Of a DNA stretch of 64,000 bases, positions 39,492 through 48,826 are shown piece by piece. The DNA comes from Nocardia sp. alder85J. GTDB lineage: Bacteria; Actinomycetota; Actinomycetes; Mycobacteriales; Mycobacteriaceae. Within the stretch, counting starts at the first letter, position 1, and every line of letters starts with the position of its first letter. The notes beneath the pieces were generated by a model. The model made no database searches, had not been told where the DNA came from, and saw only the letters and a program-made list of their open reading frames with translations. The stretch covers positions 558,001-622,000 of the forward strand of contig NZ_JAIUCZ020000001.1 in the NCBI RefSeq assembly GCF_020176955.2. Direction: 5' to 3'. The position numbers and the translations under genes are program-made.

Positions 39492-39950
39492 TCACTCCAT
39501 CGCCGCGATCTCCTCGACCCAGGCGGTGAGGCCGGCGCGGAATCCGGCGAGTTCGCCCGGTGTCAGGCGTTGTACCGCGCGGGCGAGGGGGGTCGAGCGG
39601 CGGTCGAGGAAGTCCGCGACGGCCGGGCGGCGCTCCGGCGGCACGGTCAGCAGGGTGCGGCGGTGGTCGGCCGCGTCCGATTCGCGGCGTAACCAGCCCG
39701 CCCGGGTCAGGTCGCCGCTGAGCTGACTGGCATTGGTGAGGCCCAGATTCAACTGCCGTGCCAGGTCACCCACGCTGACCGGGCCCGATGACAGGACGAA
39801 CGAGAGCACCGCGCCGTGCCGGGGGCCGAGGCCCGCCGATTCGAACGCCTGCCGCAACTCCGGCGACATGTCGCCGTGCGCGCGCCGCAGATATGCCGAC
39901 AGCAGCGGTACCAGCGTTCTGAGCTCTGCGAAATCCTCCGCGTCGGCCAC
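39492..39950 (-). CDS. MarR-family transcriptional regulator
   Basis: A 152-residue winged-helix protein. The reading helix and wing are visible as VSVGDLARQLNLGLTNASQLSGDLTRAGWLRRESDAADHRRTLL. GTG 39950 is preferred over an upstream ATG at 39989 because AGGAGG lies directly before it. It is divergent from a small membrane protein and a multicopper oxidase, with several CTGAAC-type half-sites in the shared region, so it probably controls both directions. Confidence 0.9.
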   Translation of the reverse strand: MADAEDFAELRTLVPLLSAYLRRAHGDMSPELRQAFESAGLGPRHGAVLSFVLSSGPVSVGDLARQLNLGLTNASQLSGDLTRAGWLRRESDAADHRRTLLTVPPERRPAVADFLDRRSTPLARAVQRLTPGELAGFRAGLTAWVEEIAAME

Positions 39951-39992
39951 TGGCTCCTCCTGTCGGTCCGGTCTTGACAGGCTCAGCATACA

Positions 39993-40030
39993 AGTTCAGA
40001 CTCCTGAACTATTCATAAATCTGAACTATT
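39993..40030. promoter_or_regulatory. MarR operator region with dyad and extra half-site
   Basis: Arms AGTTCAG (39993-39999) and CTGAACT (40004-40010) with spacer ACTC form a perfect 18-base dyad. A third half-site repeats CTGAACTATT at 40021-40030, 17 bases after the second. The region lies between the MarR and membrane-protein genes. Confidence 0.68.
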
Positions 40031-40041
40031 GGGGTGATCGT

Positions 40042-40440
40042 ATGACCACTGCGGAGCGCGCGGGGTCCCGAATCTGGCCATCGCTGCTACGGGCACTCAC
40101 CGCCGTCGTCGCGCTGGACGGATTCGCCCAGGCGGTGTTCGCCGGGCGACTGCTCGCCGGCAGTTACGACGGTCTGGATGCGCACGCGTTGAATGCGATC
40201 GTGCTGGCCGTCGGAATACTCACCGAGACAATCTGTTTCGCCCTCGCCTGGCGATTCGGCAGCGGCACGGCACGACCGGTGTTCGTGGGCCTGGGCCTCA
40301 TCGTGCTGACCGCTGTCCAGATGACGACCGGGTTCCGCGCGATCCTCGCCGTCCATGTGCCGGTGGGGGTTCTGCTGATCGGCGGCCTCCTCGGACTGGT
40401 CGTGCAGGCGTGGCGGGAGCCCGCCGGAGTCGCGGCGTGA
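40042..40440 (+). CDS. Small four-helix membrane protein of unknown function
   Basis: A 132-residue protein with four hydrophobic segments (about residues 15-33, 48-70, 79-98 and 103-122). It has no recognised domain. It is the first gene of a two-gene unit: its stop overlaps the start of the multicopper oxidase by 4 bases (GTGA). ATG 40042 is directly downstream of the MarR operator; the frame is open further up but that part would run through the operator. Confidence 0.78.
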   Translation: MTTAERAGSRIWPSLLRALTAVVALDGFAQAVFAGRLLAGSYDGLDAHALNAIVLAVGILTETICFALAWRFGSGTARPVFVGLGLIVLTAVQMTTGFRAILAVHVPVGVLLIGGLLGLVVQAWREPAGVAA

Positions 40441-42137
40441 CCGGCCGTGCGGCGGATACGGCAGGGGAGGGTCACCGTGCGAGCCCGCCGGACCTGCCTG
40501 GGGGACAGCGCGAGAACAGTTCGAGGCCGGACGCGCTCGGTGAGCACGGCTCCGACGATCAGATCCGGGCCGGGCGCCGGTTGTCGCGACGGGGAGTGCT
40601 GCGCGGGGCCGCGGTGCTGGGTGCGGCCGGGGCGCTGGGGGCGTGGGAGTGGTCGGCGGACACACCGGCCGATCGCGAGCATCTGACCAGTGACGCGCGG
40701 TTGCCGGAGCCGTTCACCCTGCCGCTGGTGTTGCCGCCGGTGCTCGCGCCGATCGCCCGCGACGACACGACCGATTACTACCGGATCGTCCAGCGTCCGG
40801 CGGATATCGCTGTGCTGCCGGGGTATTCGACGCCGATGTGGACCTACGGCGGCAGTTTCCCGGGTCCGACCGTGGTGTCGGCACGCGACCGGCGCACTGT
40901 CGTCACCCACCGCAACGAACTGCCGGTGCCGGTGGTGGTGCACCTGCACGGCGGACATCTGCCCGAGGAATCCGACGGCTTCCCGACCGATCTGCTGTAC
41001 CCGGCCGGGACCCCGGCGGCGGCCATGCCGGACATGCCCGGCATGGCCCGGGACCCCATGGCGCACACGGCGATCGGCGAGCGCGATTACGTGTATCCGG
41101 CGGGACAGCCCGCCGCCGCGCTCTGGTACCACGACCACCGGATGGATTTCACCGGCGCCGCGGTCTGGCGCGGGCTGGCCGGTTTCCACCTGGTCACCGA
41201 CGAGTCCGAGCAGCGGCTCGGGCTGCCCGCCGGGGATCGGGATCTGCCACTGCTGCTGGCCGACCGCGCCTTCGACACCACCGGGGCGCTGAAATATCCG
41301 GCGATCGACCCCTCGGCGCTGCACACCGCCGGGGTGACCGGGAAGTTCACCCGCGGGGCCCTCGGCGACGTCGTCCTGGTCAACGGCGTGCCCTGGCCCG
41401 AGCATCGGGTGGTCACCGCGAGATACCGCCTCCGGCTGCTCAACGGTTCCAACGCGCGGGTGTACCGCCTGCGCCTCGACATGCCGCACGGTGACGGGCA
41501 TTTCGTGCAGATCGGTTCCGACGGCGGGTTGCTGGACCGGCCGCAACGGCTGGATGAGGTGACCATCGCCCCCGGCGAGCGCTACGACGTCGTCGTCGAC
41601 TTCGGCGGCTGCGCGGTGGGGGACCGGGTGACCGTGTACAACGACCTCGGCGCCGGAACCACCACGCGGATCATGCGTTTCGCGGTCACCGACCGGGTCG
41701 CCGACACCGCCGTGATCCCGGACACGCTGTCCGGAACCGCGCCGCCCGACCCGGGCACGGCCGTGACCACCCGGGTGTTCCGCTTCGGTCGCCGCGATGC
41801 CGGGAGTACGCACGGCTGGGTGATCAACGGCCGCCCCTACTCCCCGTTCGAGCCGATCGCCCGGCCGCGCCTCGGCGACCTGGAGATCTGGCGGCTGGTG
41901 ACCGATCTCGATCACCCGATCCACCTGCACCTCAACCAGTTCCGGGTGCTGTCGCGCAACGGCGGTCCACCGCTGCCCGCCGATGCCGGGTGGAAGGACA
42001 CGCTCTATCTGACGGCCGCGCAGACCGCCGAGATCGCGGTCCGGTTCACCGACCACGCCGGCCGCTACGTGCTGCACTGCCACAACCTGGAGCACGAGGA
42101 CATGTCGATGATGGCCACCTTCACCACACACACGTGA
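40437..42137 (+). CDS. Multicopper oxidase, Tat-exported
   Basis: A 566-residue enzyme of the laccase/CotA/bilirubin-oxidase group that oxidises phenols or metal ions with O2. The N-terminus carries a twin-arginine signal (RRLSRRGVLRGAAVLGAAGA, about residues 43-62). Copper sites are HLHGGHLP and WYHDHRMDFT (domain 1), HPIHLHLNQF and the C-terminal HCHNLEHEDMSMM, where HCHxxxHxxxxM is a complete type-1 site with Met ligand. A Met-rich segment AAMPDMPGMARDPMAH may bind copper. The GTG start overlaps the preceding gene by 4 bases. Control by the MarR protein is likely. Confidence 0.9.
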   Translation: MTGRAADTAGEGHRASPPDLPGGQRENSSRPDALGEHGSDDQIRAGRRLSRRGVLRGAAVLGAAGALGAWEWSADTPADREHLTSDARLPEPFTLPLVLPPVLAPIARDDTTDYYRIVQRPADIAVLPGYSTPMWTYGGSFPGPTVVSARDRRTVVTHRNELPVPVVVHLHGGHLPEESDGFPTDLLYPAGTPAAAMPDMPGMARDPMAHTAIGERDYVYPAGQPAAALWYHDHRMDFTGAAVWRGLAGFHLVTDESEQRLGLPAGDRDLPLLLADRAFDTTGALKYPAIDPSALHTAGVTGKFTRGALGDVVLVNGVPWPEHRVVTARYRLRLLNGSNARVYRLRLDMPHGDGHFVQIGSDGGLLDRPQRLDEVTIAPGERYDVVVDFGGCAVGDRVTVYNDLGAGTTTRIMRFAVTDRVADTAVIPDTLSGTAPPDPGTAVTTRVFRFGRRDAGSTHGWVINGRPYSPFEPIARPRLGDLEIWRLVTDLDHPIHLHLNQFRVLSRNGGPPLPADAGWKDTLYLTAAQTAEIAVRFTDHAGRYVLHCHNLEHEDMSMMATFTTHT

Positions 42138-42216
42138 ACCCTTCGGCCGGTGCCGGATCCGCGGTGATACGCCTGATCCGGTCGAACCCGGCCGGGTTCG
42201 GTGCTACCGTCGGCGC

Positions 42217-44166
42217 ATGGCGCGGATCGGGCTGCGGCGCAGCGGAATTGGCCGGATGATCGCCGTAGTCGCGGTAGCCGCGTCGATGCTGAGCGGGTGC
42301 GGAGGCGGTACCTCGCCGGTGCCGCAGGGGTCCGGTACGCCGATCGCCGCGGGCACCTGGCCGCCCGCGAGCGGGCGCGGGCCCTGTGCGGTGAGCAAAC
42401 GGGAGAACGTGCCCGCGACCATGCGCGACGGCGTGGTGCTGAAGGCCGATGTCTACCGGCCGCAGACCGGGGACCCGGTACCGGTGATCCTGATGCGCAC
42501 CCAGTACGGCAAGGATGCCGCCCAGATCCAGCCGTACCGCTACCAGTCACCGGAGTGGTTCGCCTCGCACTGCTATCTGGTTGTCGTGCAGGACATCCGG
42601 GGGCAGGGCGCCTCGGGCGGCAGCTTCACCGAATTCGCCAACGACGGTGCCGACGGCTACGACACCGTGGAATGGGCGGCGGCGTTGCCGGGCAGCAACG
42701 GCAAGGTCGGCATGTACGGTTCGTCTTATGTGGGGGCCACCCAGTGGCTCGCCGCGACCGCCACCCCGCCGCATCTGACCACCATCGTGCCCGCGAACAC
42801 CGCCTCCGACTACTACGACGGCTGGACCTACGACGGCGGCGAATTCCGCCTGGCCTTCGTCGAACCGTGGGCGATGGGCACCATCGGCTCGACCGCGGCC
42901 GCCAACCGCGGCGACGCCGGCACGGCGGAACAGCTGGAGGCCGACAGCGCCCAGAGCACCCGCTGGCTGAATTACCGGCCCTATCAACAGTTCCCGCCGA
43001 TGCATCCGGGCGATCCGGCGGTCGCGCCGTGGTTCTTCGACTGGATCCGGCATTCCGCGCGCGACGACTACTGGAAGCAGTGGAGCATCCGGGACCGGTA
43101 CGCGAACGTGCACGTCCCGGTGCTGGACATCGAGGGCTGGTACGACGCGTTCCTCGCCGGTGGCGTCGAGAACTTCACCGGCATGGTGCAGCACGGTGGC
43201 ACCCCAGAGGCCCGCGCCGGCGAACGGCTGGTGATCGGGCCGTGGGACCATATCGGCTGGGGCCGGCCCGGCACCGGTCTGTCCGCGCCGCTGCTGTCCG
43301 CGGCCGGCGCCGCCGGGGACAGCCCGGTCAACGATCTGATGTTGGCCTGGTTCGACCATTTCCTGAAGGGCGCGGACAACAAGGTCGTCACCGGCACGCC
43401 CATGGTCGACTACTTCCTGCGCGGCGCGAACATCTGGAAGTCCGCCACCGCCTGGCCGCTGCCGGACACCCGGTTCACCGACTACTACTTCTCCGGTTCC
43501 GGGGCGCCGACCATCGCCGGCCGCACCGGGGCGCTGACCACCACCGTTCCCGCCGCGGCGCAGCCACCGGACACCTATTACTACGACCCGCTGAATCCGG
43601 TGCCGAGCGCCGGTGGTCATTCCTGCTGTTCGGCCTCGAGTGGCCCGCAGGGGCCCGATGATCAGGGCGTGGTCGAACAGCGCAGTGACGTGCTCACCTG
43701 GACCACCGGCAGGATGTCCGCCGATACCGAGCTCACCGGGCCGATCGAGGTGAAGTTGTGGGCCGCCTCCACGGCCGTCGACACCGACTTCACCGCGAAA
43801 CTGATCGCCGTGGCGCCGGACGGCAGTACCGAGAATCTCAACAACGGCATCCTGCGCACGGCCTTCCGGGACGGCGCCGATCACGCGACGCCGATCGAAC
43901 CGGGACGGCCGTACCAGTACACCATCCGGATCTGGCCGACCAGCTATCTGGTGCCGGCGGATTCGCGGCTGCGGCTGGAGATCTCGAGCAGCGACTTCCC
44001 GCAGTACGCGCCGAATCCGAACACCGGTGAGCCCTTCGGGCAGAGCGCGAACGTGCTCGGCGCCACCCAGACGATCCTGCACGATCCGGTCCACCCGTCG
44101 GAGATCGTGCTGCCGATCGTCCCGGCGGGCGGCCCCGGGAGCGCGCACTTCCCGGTGACCAGATAG
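42217..44166 (+). CDS. CocE/NonD-family hydrolase, lipoprotein (S15 peptidase-like)
   Basis: A 649-residue alpha/beta hydrolase of the X-Pro dipeptidyl-peptidase/cocaine-esterase family. A lipoprotein signal ends in MLSGC (Cys28), so it is predicted to be surface-anchored. The nucleophile motif is YGSSYVG (Ser170), after DIRGQGASGG, and the catalytic His lies in IGPWDHIGWG. The C-terminal jelly-roll galactose-binding-like domain contains the family's KLWAASTAVDTDFTAKL. Activity may be on esters, beta-lactams or peptides. Confidence 0.9.
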   Translation: MARIGLRRSGIGRMIAVVAVAASMLSGCGGGTSPVPQGSGTPIAAGTWPPASGRGPCAVSKRENVPATMRDGVVLKADVYRPQTGDPVPVILMRTQYGKDAAQIQPYRYQSPEWFASHCYLVVVQDIRGQGASGGSFTEFANDGADGYDTVEWAAALPGSNGKVGMYGSSYVGATQWLAATATPPHLTTIVPANTASDYYDGWTYDGGEFRLAFVEPWAMGTIGSTAAANRGDAGTAEQLEADSAQSTRWLNYRPYQQFPPMHPGDPAVAPWFFDWIRHSARDDYWKQWSIRDRYANVHVPVLDIEGWYDAFLAGGVENFTGMVQHGGTPEARAGERLVIGPWDHIGWGRPGTGLSAPLLSAAGAAGDSPVNDLMLAWFDHFLKGADNKVVTGTPMVDYFLRGANIWKSATAWPLPDTRFTDYYFSGSGAPTIAGRTGALTTTVPAAAQPPDTYYYDPLNPVPSAGGHSCCSASSGPQGPDDQGVVEQRSDVLTWTTGRMSADTELTGPIEVKLWAASTAVDTDFTAKLIAVAPDGSTENLNNGILRTAFRDGADHATPIEPGRPYQYTIRIWPTSYLVPADSRLRLEISSSDFPQYAPNPNTGEPFGQSANVLGATQTILHDPVHPSEIVLPIVPAGGPGSAHFPVTR

Positions 44167-44205
44167 GTCGAATCGGGCTGGGCGAGTGCCGGATTCGCGG
44201 TCCTG

Positions 44206-45252
44206 TCAGGCGCTGGGCGCGGTGGTGGGTGCTGCCTCGGCCGTCGCCGCGGTGGCCGTGACGGCGGTGGCCGTCGCCGCGCCGGCCGCCTCGGCCTCCC
44301 GGCCCCACCGCCCGGCCAGCCAGGCGCAGGTGAGCAACTGGATCTGGTGGAAGATCATCAGCGGCAACACGATCAGGCCCACCGGGTGCCCCGCGAACAG
44401 CACCGTCGCCATGGGTAGTCCGGTGGCGAGGCTCTTCTTGGAGCCGCAGAAGGTGATCACGATGCGGTCGGGCCAGGAGAAGCCCAGCAGCCGACCCGCG
44501 GCGGTGGTGATGCCCAGCACGACCGCGAGCATGATCGCGCACACCACGGCGACGGCCAGGATCCGCCACACCGACAGCCCGTGCCAGATGTGCTCGGTCA
44601 TGCTGGCGCTGAACGCCGAGTACACGACCAGATAGATGGACCCCCGATCGACGGTCTTGGTGACCGACTTGTGCCGCATCAGTCGGCCCAGCCACGGCCG
44701 CAGCGCCTGCCCGACGAAGAACGGCAGCAGCAGCTGCACCACGATGGTCAGCACCTGCCCGCCGGAGACGTGCACGTTGCCCGTGGTGTGCATCAGCAGC
44801 ATCACCAGCAGCGGCGTGACGAACACGCCGAGCAGGTTCGACAGCGAGGCGCTCACCACCGCGCCCGCCACATTGCCCCGGGCCACCGAGGTGAAGGCGA
44901 TCGACGACTGCACGGTGGACGGCAGCAGGCACAGGTACAGCACGCCGGTGTAGAGGTCGTCGGTCAGTATCGACGGGACCAGGATCCGCAACACCAGCCC
45001 GATCAGCGGAAACAGCACATAGGTGGCGGCCAGGACGGTGGTGTGCAGCCGCCAGTGCCGCAACCCCTCCAGCGCCTCCTGTGGCTGCAACCGGGCGCCG
45101 TAGAGGAGGAACAGCAGCGCGATCGCGATCTTGGTGGCCCAGTTCAGGACGTCCGCGGCCGCACCGGAGGCGGGCAGGACCGCGCCGACCGCCACGCTGG
45201 CCAGGATGCCGAGCATGAACGGTTCGATGCGGAGCTTGGCGAGAAGGTTCAC
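44206..45252 (-). CDS. Bile acid:sodium symporter family transporter
   Basis: A 348-residue membrane protein with about ten hydrophobic segments. It belongs to the SBF-like group (PF13593, YfeH type): WATKIAIALLFLLYGARLQ near the start, CLLPSTVQSSIAFTSVARGN in the middle and ITFCGSKKSLATGLPMA late. The substrate is unknown. The C-terminal 30 residues are an Ala/Thr-rich tail. GTG 45252 is the start. It is divergent from a LysR regulator, which is likely to control it. Confidence 0.88.
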   Translation of the reverse strand: MNLLAKLRIEPFMLGILASVAVGAVLPASGAAADVLNWATKIAIALLFLLYGARLQPQEALEGLRHWRLHTTVLAATYVLFPLIGLVLRILVPSILTDDLYTGVLYLCLLPSTVQSSIAFTSVARGNVAGAVVSASLSNLLGVFVTPLLVMLLMHTTGNVHVSGGQVLTIVVQLLLPFFVGQALRPWLGRLMRHKSVTKTVDRGSIYLVVYSAFSASMTEHIWHGLSVWRILAVAVVCAIMLAVVLGITTAAGRLLGFSWPDRIVITFCGSKKSLATGLPMATVLFAGHPVGLIVLPLMIFHQIQLLTCAWLAGRWGREAEAAGAATATAVTATAATAEAAPTTAPSA

Positions 45253-45256
45253 CCGA

Positions 45257-45277
45257 GTACCGTATGCCGACCGGTAC
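45257..45277. promoter_or_regulatory. Inverted repeat between symporter and lysR genes
   Basis: Perfect arms GTACCG (45257-45262) and CGGTAC (45272-45277) with a 9-base spacer, immediately upstream of the symporter start. A second weaker dyad CGATA/TATCG lies at 45300-45321 before the LysR start. These are candidate LysR binding sites. Confidence 0.5.
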
Positions 45278-45323
45278 TGAACGCAGAAGTCGTTGGAACC
45301 GATATCTCTGAACGGCTATCGTG

Positions 45324-46223
45324 ATGAATATGTTCGATCCCGAATTGCTGCGCACCTTCCTGGCGGTCGAGCGGGCCGGGGGCTTCACCGCGGCGGGCCG
45401 CATCCTGGGGTTGCGGCAGTCCACGGTCAGCGGGCACGTGGCCCGGCTGGAGCTGGCCGCGGGCCGGGAGTTGTTCCGCCGCGACACCCGCAACCTGGCC
45501 CTCACCGCCGACGGCGCCGCCATGGTCGGCTTCGCGCGGACCATCCTGGAGGCACAGGAGCAGGCCGAACGGCACTTCTCCGGCTCGCGGCTGACCGGGC
45601 TGATCCGGCTGGGCGCCTCCGACGACGTGGTGGGCCGCGAACTGCCCGACGTGCTGTACGAGTTCCAGCGTGCCCATCCGGGGGTCGATCTGGAACTGAC
45701 GGTCGGGCTCAGCGAGAACCTCAAGACCCGGATGGCCGCCGGTGAACTGGACCTGATGGTGGGCAAGCGGCTGCCCGGCGAACAGCACGGCGAACTGCTG
45801 TGGCGGGACCGGCTGGTGTGGGCCGGTCGCCGCGGCGCCACCGATCTCACCGATCCCGTCCCGCTGGTCACCTACCCGCCGCCGAGCCTCACCCGGCTGA
45901 CCGCGCTGCGCGCGCTGGAGCGCGAGGGGCGGTCGTGGCGGGTGGCCTGTGTCAGCGACAGTCAACTGGGGTTGCGGGCGGCGGTGCTGGCCGGGCTCGG
46001 GGTCCTCGTGCATGCCGAAAGTCTGCTTCCAGCAGATGTTTTCGCGGTCGACGACCCGAGTCTGCCCGATCTCGGGGAGCTGGAGTTCGTGCTGATCCGG
46101 CGGCACCGCACCCCGACCGATCCGGAGCGCGCGCTGTGCGAGGCGATCGCGGCCGGGGCCCGCCGGGTGCGCGCGAACGTGGCCGGCGGCCGCGTGGCCG
46201 TCGCTGTCGGTGCCGATCGTTAA
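45324..46223 (+). CDS. LysR-family transcriptional regulator
   Basis: A 299-residue LysR protein. The helix-turn-helix spans about residues 18-37 ([25 protein letters not shown]), and the effector domain follows ([28 protein letters not shown]). The start may be GTG 45321, ATG 45324 or ATG 45330. It is divergent from the symporter gene, its probable target. Its end lies 10 bases before the uvrC start. Confidence 0.9.
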   Translation: MNMFDPELLRTFLAVERAGGFTAAGRILGLRQSTVSGHVARLELAAGRELFRRDTRNLALTADGAAMVGFARTILEAQEQAERHFSGSRLTGLIRLGASDDVVGRELPDVLYEFQRAHPGVDLELTVGLSENLKTRMAAGELDLMVGKRLPGEQHGELLWRDRLVWAGRRGATDLTDPVPLVTYPPPSLTRLTALRALEREGRSWRVACVSDSQLGLRAAVLAGLGVLVHAESLLPADVFAVDDPSLPDLGELEFVLIRRHRTPTDPERALCEAIAAGARRVRANVAGGRVAVAVGADR

Positions 46224-46233
46224 CCTGGTTGGC

Positions 46234-48612
46234 GTGGCAGATCCCGCGACCTACCGGCCCGCACCGGGCACGATCCCCGTCGACCCCGGCGTCTACAAAT
46301 TCCGGGACGCGCACGGGCGGGTCATCTACGTCGGCAAGGCGAAGAGCTTACGCAGCCGTCTGAACTCCTACTTCGCCGATATCGCCATCCTGCATCCGCG
46401 CACCCGCCAGATGGTCACCACCGCCGCCTCGGTCGAGTGGACCGTGGTGTCCACCGAGGTGGAAGCGCTACAGCTGGAATACAACTGGATCAAGGAGTTC
46501 GATCCGCGGTTCAACGTCCGGTACCGCGACGACAAGACCTACCCCATGCTCGCGGTGAGCATGAACGAGGAGTATCCGCGGGTGTTCGTCTACCGCGGCG
46601 CCCGCAAGAAGGGCATCCGGTACTTCGGTCCCTACGCCCACGCCTGGGCCATCCGGGAGACGGTCGACCTGCTGCTGCGGGTGTTCCCGGTGCGCACCTG
46701 CTCGGCCGGAGTGTTCAAGCGGCACAACCAGATCGGCCGGCCCTGCCTGCTCGGCTACATCGACAAGTGCTCGGCGCCGTGCATCGGCCGCGTCGGTGCC
46801 GAGGAGCACCGGCACATCGCCGAGGACTTCTGCGACTTCCTCTCCGGCAAGACCGACCGCATGGTCCGCGACCTGGAGCGCCGCATGCAGTCGGCCGCCG
46901 AGGACCTCGACTTCGAAACCGCCGCCCGGCTGCGCGACGACGTCCAGGCGCTCAAGCGCGCCCTGGAGAAGCAGGCGGTGGTGCTCGGCACCGGCACCGA
47001 CGCCGACGTGATCGCCTTCGCCACCGACGAACTCGAGGCCGCCGTCCAGATCTTCCACGTCCGCGACGGCCGGGTGCGCGGCCAGCGCGGCTGGGTGGTC
47101 GACAAGTCCGGCGACGTCCTGGACGCGAGCCTGGCGGCAGCGCGAGGCGGGGCCGAGCCCGAATCGGAGGCTGCCGCGGAGGCGGGACTCGGGCCGGGTG
47201 CCGCCGAGGCGGGCCCGGACCGGAGTGCTGAGCGGGCCGGGGCCGAATCGGGTGTCGCCGCGACGGCCGAGTCCGGCGCTGCTGAGCAGGTCGGGGGCGA
47301 GTCCGGCGCTGCTGAGCACGTCGGTCCCGAGCCGGGTATTGCCGCGCGAGCCGGGCGCGAGCCGGCGGCAGGGGTGAAGGTTGCGCCCGCATCGGGTGCC
47401 CCTGAGCAGCGGGATCTCGGGGACGAGACCACTGGTGGGCAGCCCGAAGTCGAGCCCGGTGACGCCGAGGAGCAGCCGGGTGCGCTCGAGCCGGTTGCCG
47501 GTGGGGGCGAGTTGGGGGCGCTGGTGGAGCAGTTCCTCACGCAGTTCTACGGGGAGCAGGCGGCGCTGCTGGACGAGGCGCTGGCCGGGCAGTCCGAAAG
47601 TCCGGCGACGGTGGTGCCGCGCGAGGTGCTGGTGCCGGCGCTGCCGCCGGATTCGGTGGAGTTGCAGGACTGGCTGTCGCGGTTGCGGGGGTCGGCGGTG
47701 CATGTGCGGGTGCCGCAGCGTGGCGACAAGAAGGCGCTGATGGAGACCGTGCAGCGCAACGCACGGGAGGCGCTGGCCCAGCACAAGCTCAAGCGGGCCG
47801 GTGATCTGACCGCGAGATCGGCTGCGCTGCAAGGTATTCAGGACGCGCTCGAACTGGACAGCGCGCCGCTGCGTATCGAATGTGTGGATATCAGCCATGT
47901 GCAGGGCACCGACGTGGTCGCCTCGCTGGTGGTGTTCGAGGACGGCCTGGCCCGCAAGTCCGAGTACCGGCACTACACCATCAAGGAGGCGGCCGGCGGT
48001 GGTCGCTCCGACGATGTGGCCAGCATCGCCGAGGTGACCCGGCGGCGGTTCCAGCGGCTGCGGCGCGACCTCGACACGCTCGAAGCGGAAAGCGCCGAAG
48101 ATCCGTCCGTATTGCCCGGCATCGACCCGAAGACGGGTAAACCGCGCAAATTCTCCTATCCGCCGAACCTGTACGTCGTCGACGGCGGCGCGCCGCAGGT
48201 CAACGCGGCTGCCGAGGTGCTCGACGAGCTCGGTATCACCGATGTGGCGGTGATCGGTCTGGCCAAGCGGCTGGAGGAGGTCTGGGTGCCGGGCGAGCCC
48301 GATCCGGTGATCATGCCGCGCAACAGCGAGTCCCTCTACCTGCTGCAACGGGTCCGGGACGAGGCGCACCGGTTCGCCATCACCTTCCATCGCAGCAAGC
48401 GCTCGCGCCGGATGACGGCCTCGGTACTGGACGAGGTTCCGGGACTGGGCGAATCGCGGCGCACCGCGCTGGTCACCCATTTCGGCTCGGTCGCGCGGCT
48501 GAAGGACGCTACGGTGGAGCAGATCACGGAGGTGCCCGGCATCGGCGTGGCGACGGCGAGGGCGGTGTTGTCCGCTCTCCACGGGGAGCTGTCGGCCCGG
48601 AACGCGGAGTAG
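46234..48612 (+). CDS. uvrC: Excinuclease ABC subunit C with a low-complexity insertion
   Basis: Makes both incisions around DNA lesions in nucleotide excision repair. The GIY-YIG domain (about residues 10-95) is seen as [25 protein letters not shown], the Cys-rich region as [15 protein letters not shown], and the UvrB-interacting UVR motif as [17 protein letters not shown]. The RNase-H-like endonuclease half starts with [17 protein letters not shown], with [12 protein letters not shown], and the C-terminal helix-hairpin-helix pair is [18 protein letters not shown]. Residues about 303-425 are an inserted Ala/Glu/Gly/Pro-rich segment, making the protein 792 residues against about 650 in mycobacteria. 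GTG 46234 avoids overlap with lysR. Confidence 0.94.
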   Translation: MADPATYRPAPGTIPVDPGVYKFRDAHGRVIYVGKAKSLRSRLNSYFADIAILHPRTRQMVTTAASVEWTVVSTEVEALQLEYNWIKEFDPRFNVRYRDDKTYPMLAVSMNEEYPRVFVYRGARKKGIRYFGPYAHAWAIRETVDLLLRVFPVRTCSAGVFKRHNQIGRPCLLGYIDKCSAPCIGRVGAEEHRHIAEDFCDFLSGKTDRMVRDLERRMQSAAEDLDFETAARLRDDVQALKRALEKQAVVLGTGTDADVIAFATDELEAAVQIFHVRDGRVRGQRGWVVDKSGDVLDASLAAARGGAEPESEAAAEAGLGPGAAEAGPDRSAERAGAESGVAATAESGAAEQVGGESGAAEHVGPEPGIAARAGREPAAGVKVAPASGAPEQRDLGDETTGGQPEVEPGDAEEQPGALEPVAGGGELGALVEQFLTQFYGEQAALLDEALAGQSESPATVVPREVLVPALPPDSVELQDWLSRLRGSAVHVRVPQRGDKKALMETVQRNAREALAQHKLKRAGDLTARSAALQGIQDALELDSAPLRIECVDISHVQGTDVVASLVVFEDGLARKSEYRHYTIKEAAGGGRSDDVASIAEVTRRRFQRLRRDLDTLEAESAEDPSVLPGIDPKTGKPRKFSYPPNLYVVDGGAPQVNAAAEVLDELGITDVAVIGLAKRLEEVWVPGEPDPVIMPRNSESLYLLQRVRDEAHRFAITFHRSKRSRRMTASVLDEVPGLGESRRTALVTHFGSVARLKDATVEQITEVPGIGVATARAVLSALHGELSARNAE
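47269..47328 (+). repeat. 30-base tandem repeat inside uvrC
   Basis: Two adjacent 30-base units start GAGTCCGGCGCTGCTGAGCA (47269-47298 and 47299-47328), with a third degenerate unit after. They encode the repeat [10 protein letters not shown] / [10 protein letters not shown] inside the UvrC insertion, showing that the insertion grew at least partly by tandem duplication. Confidence 0.9.
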
Positions 48613-48826
48613 CGCGGCGCGCGAGGCGATGTACCGGTGTTGTTCGAGCAGGTTGATGTTTCCGGCAGGTTGATACGGTGACGGGCCCGTTGCCCGGCCG
48701 CGTGGATCGAACACGTGACCGGGTCCGGGTGCGAGGATGTTCGGGACCACCCGTCCACGCGCTGCGTGGCCGCGTGGCCCGGCGGGAATCGACAACAGTG
48801 ACAGGCAGGGACGGACCCGGTAGGAC

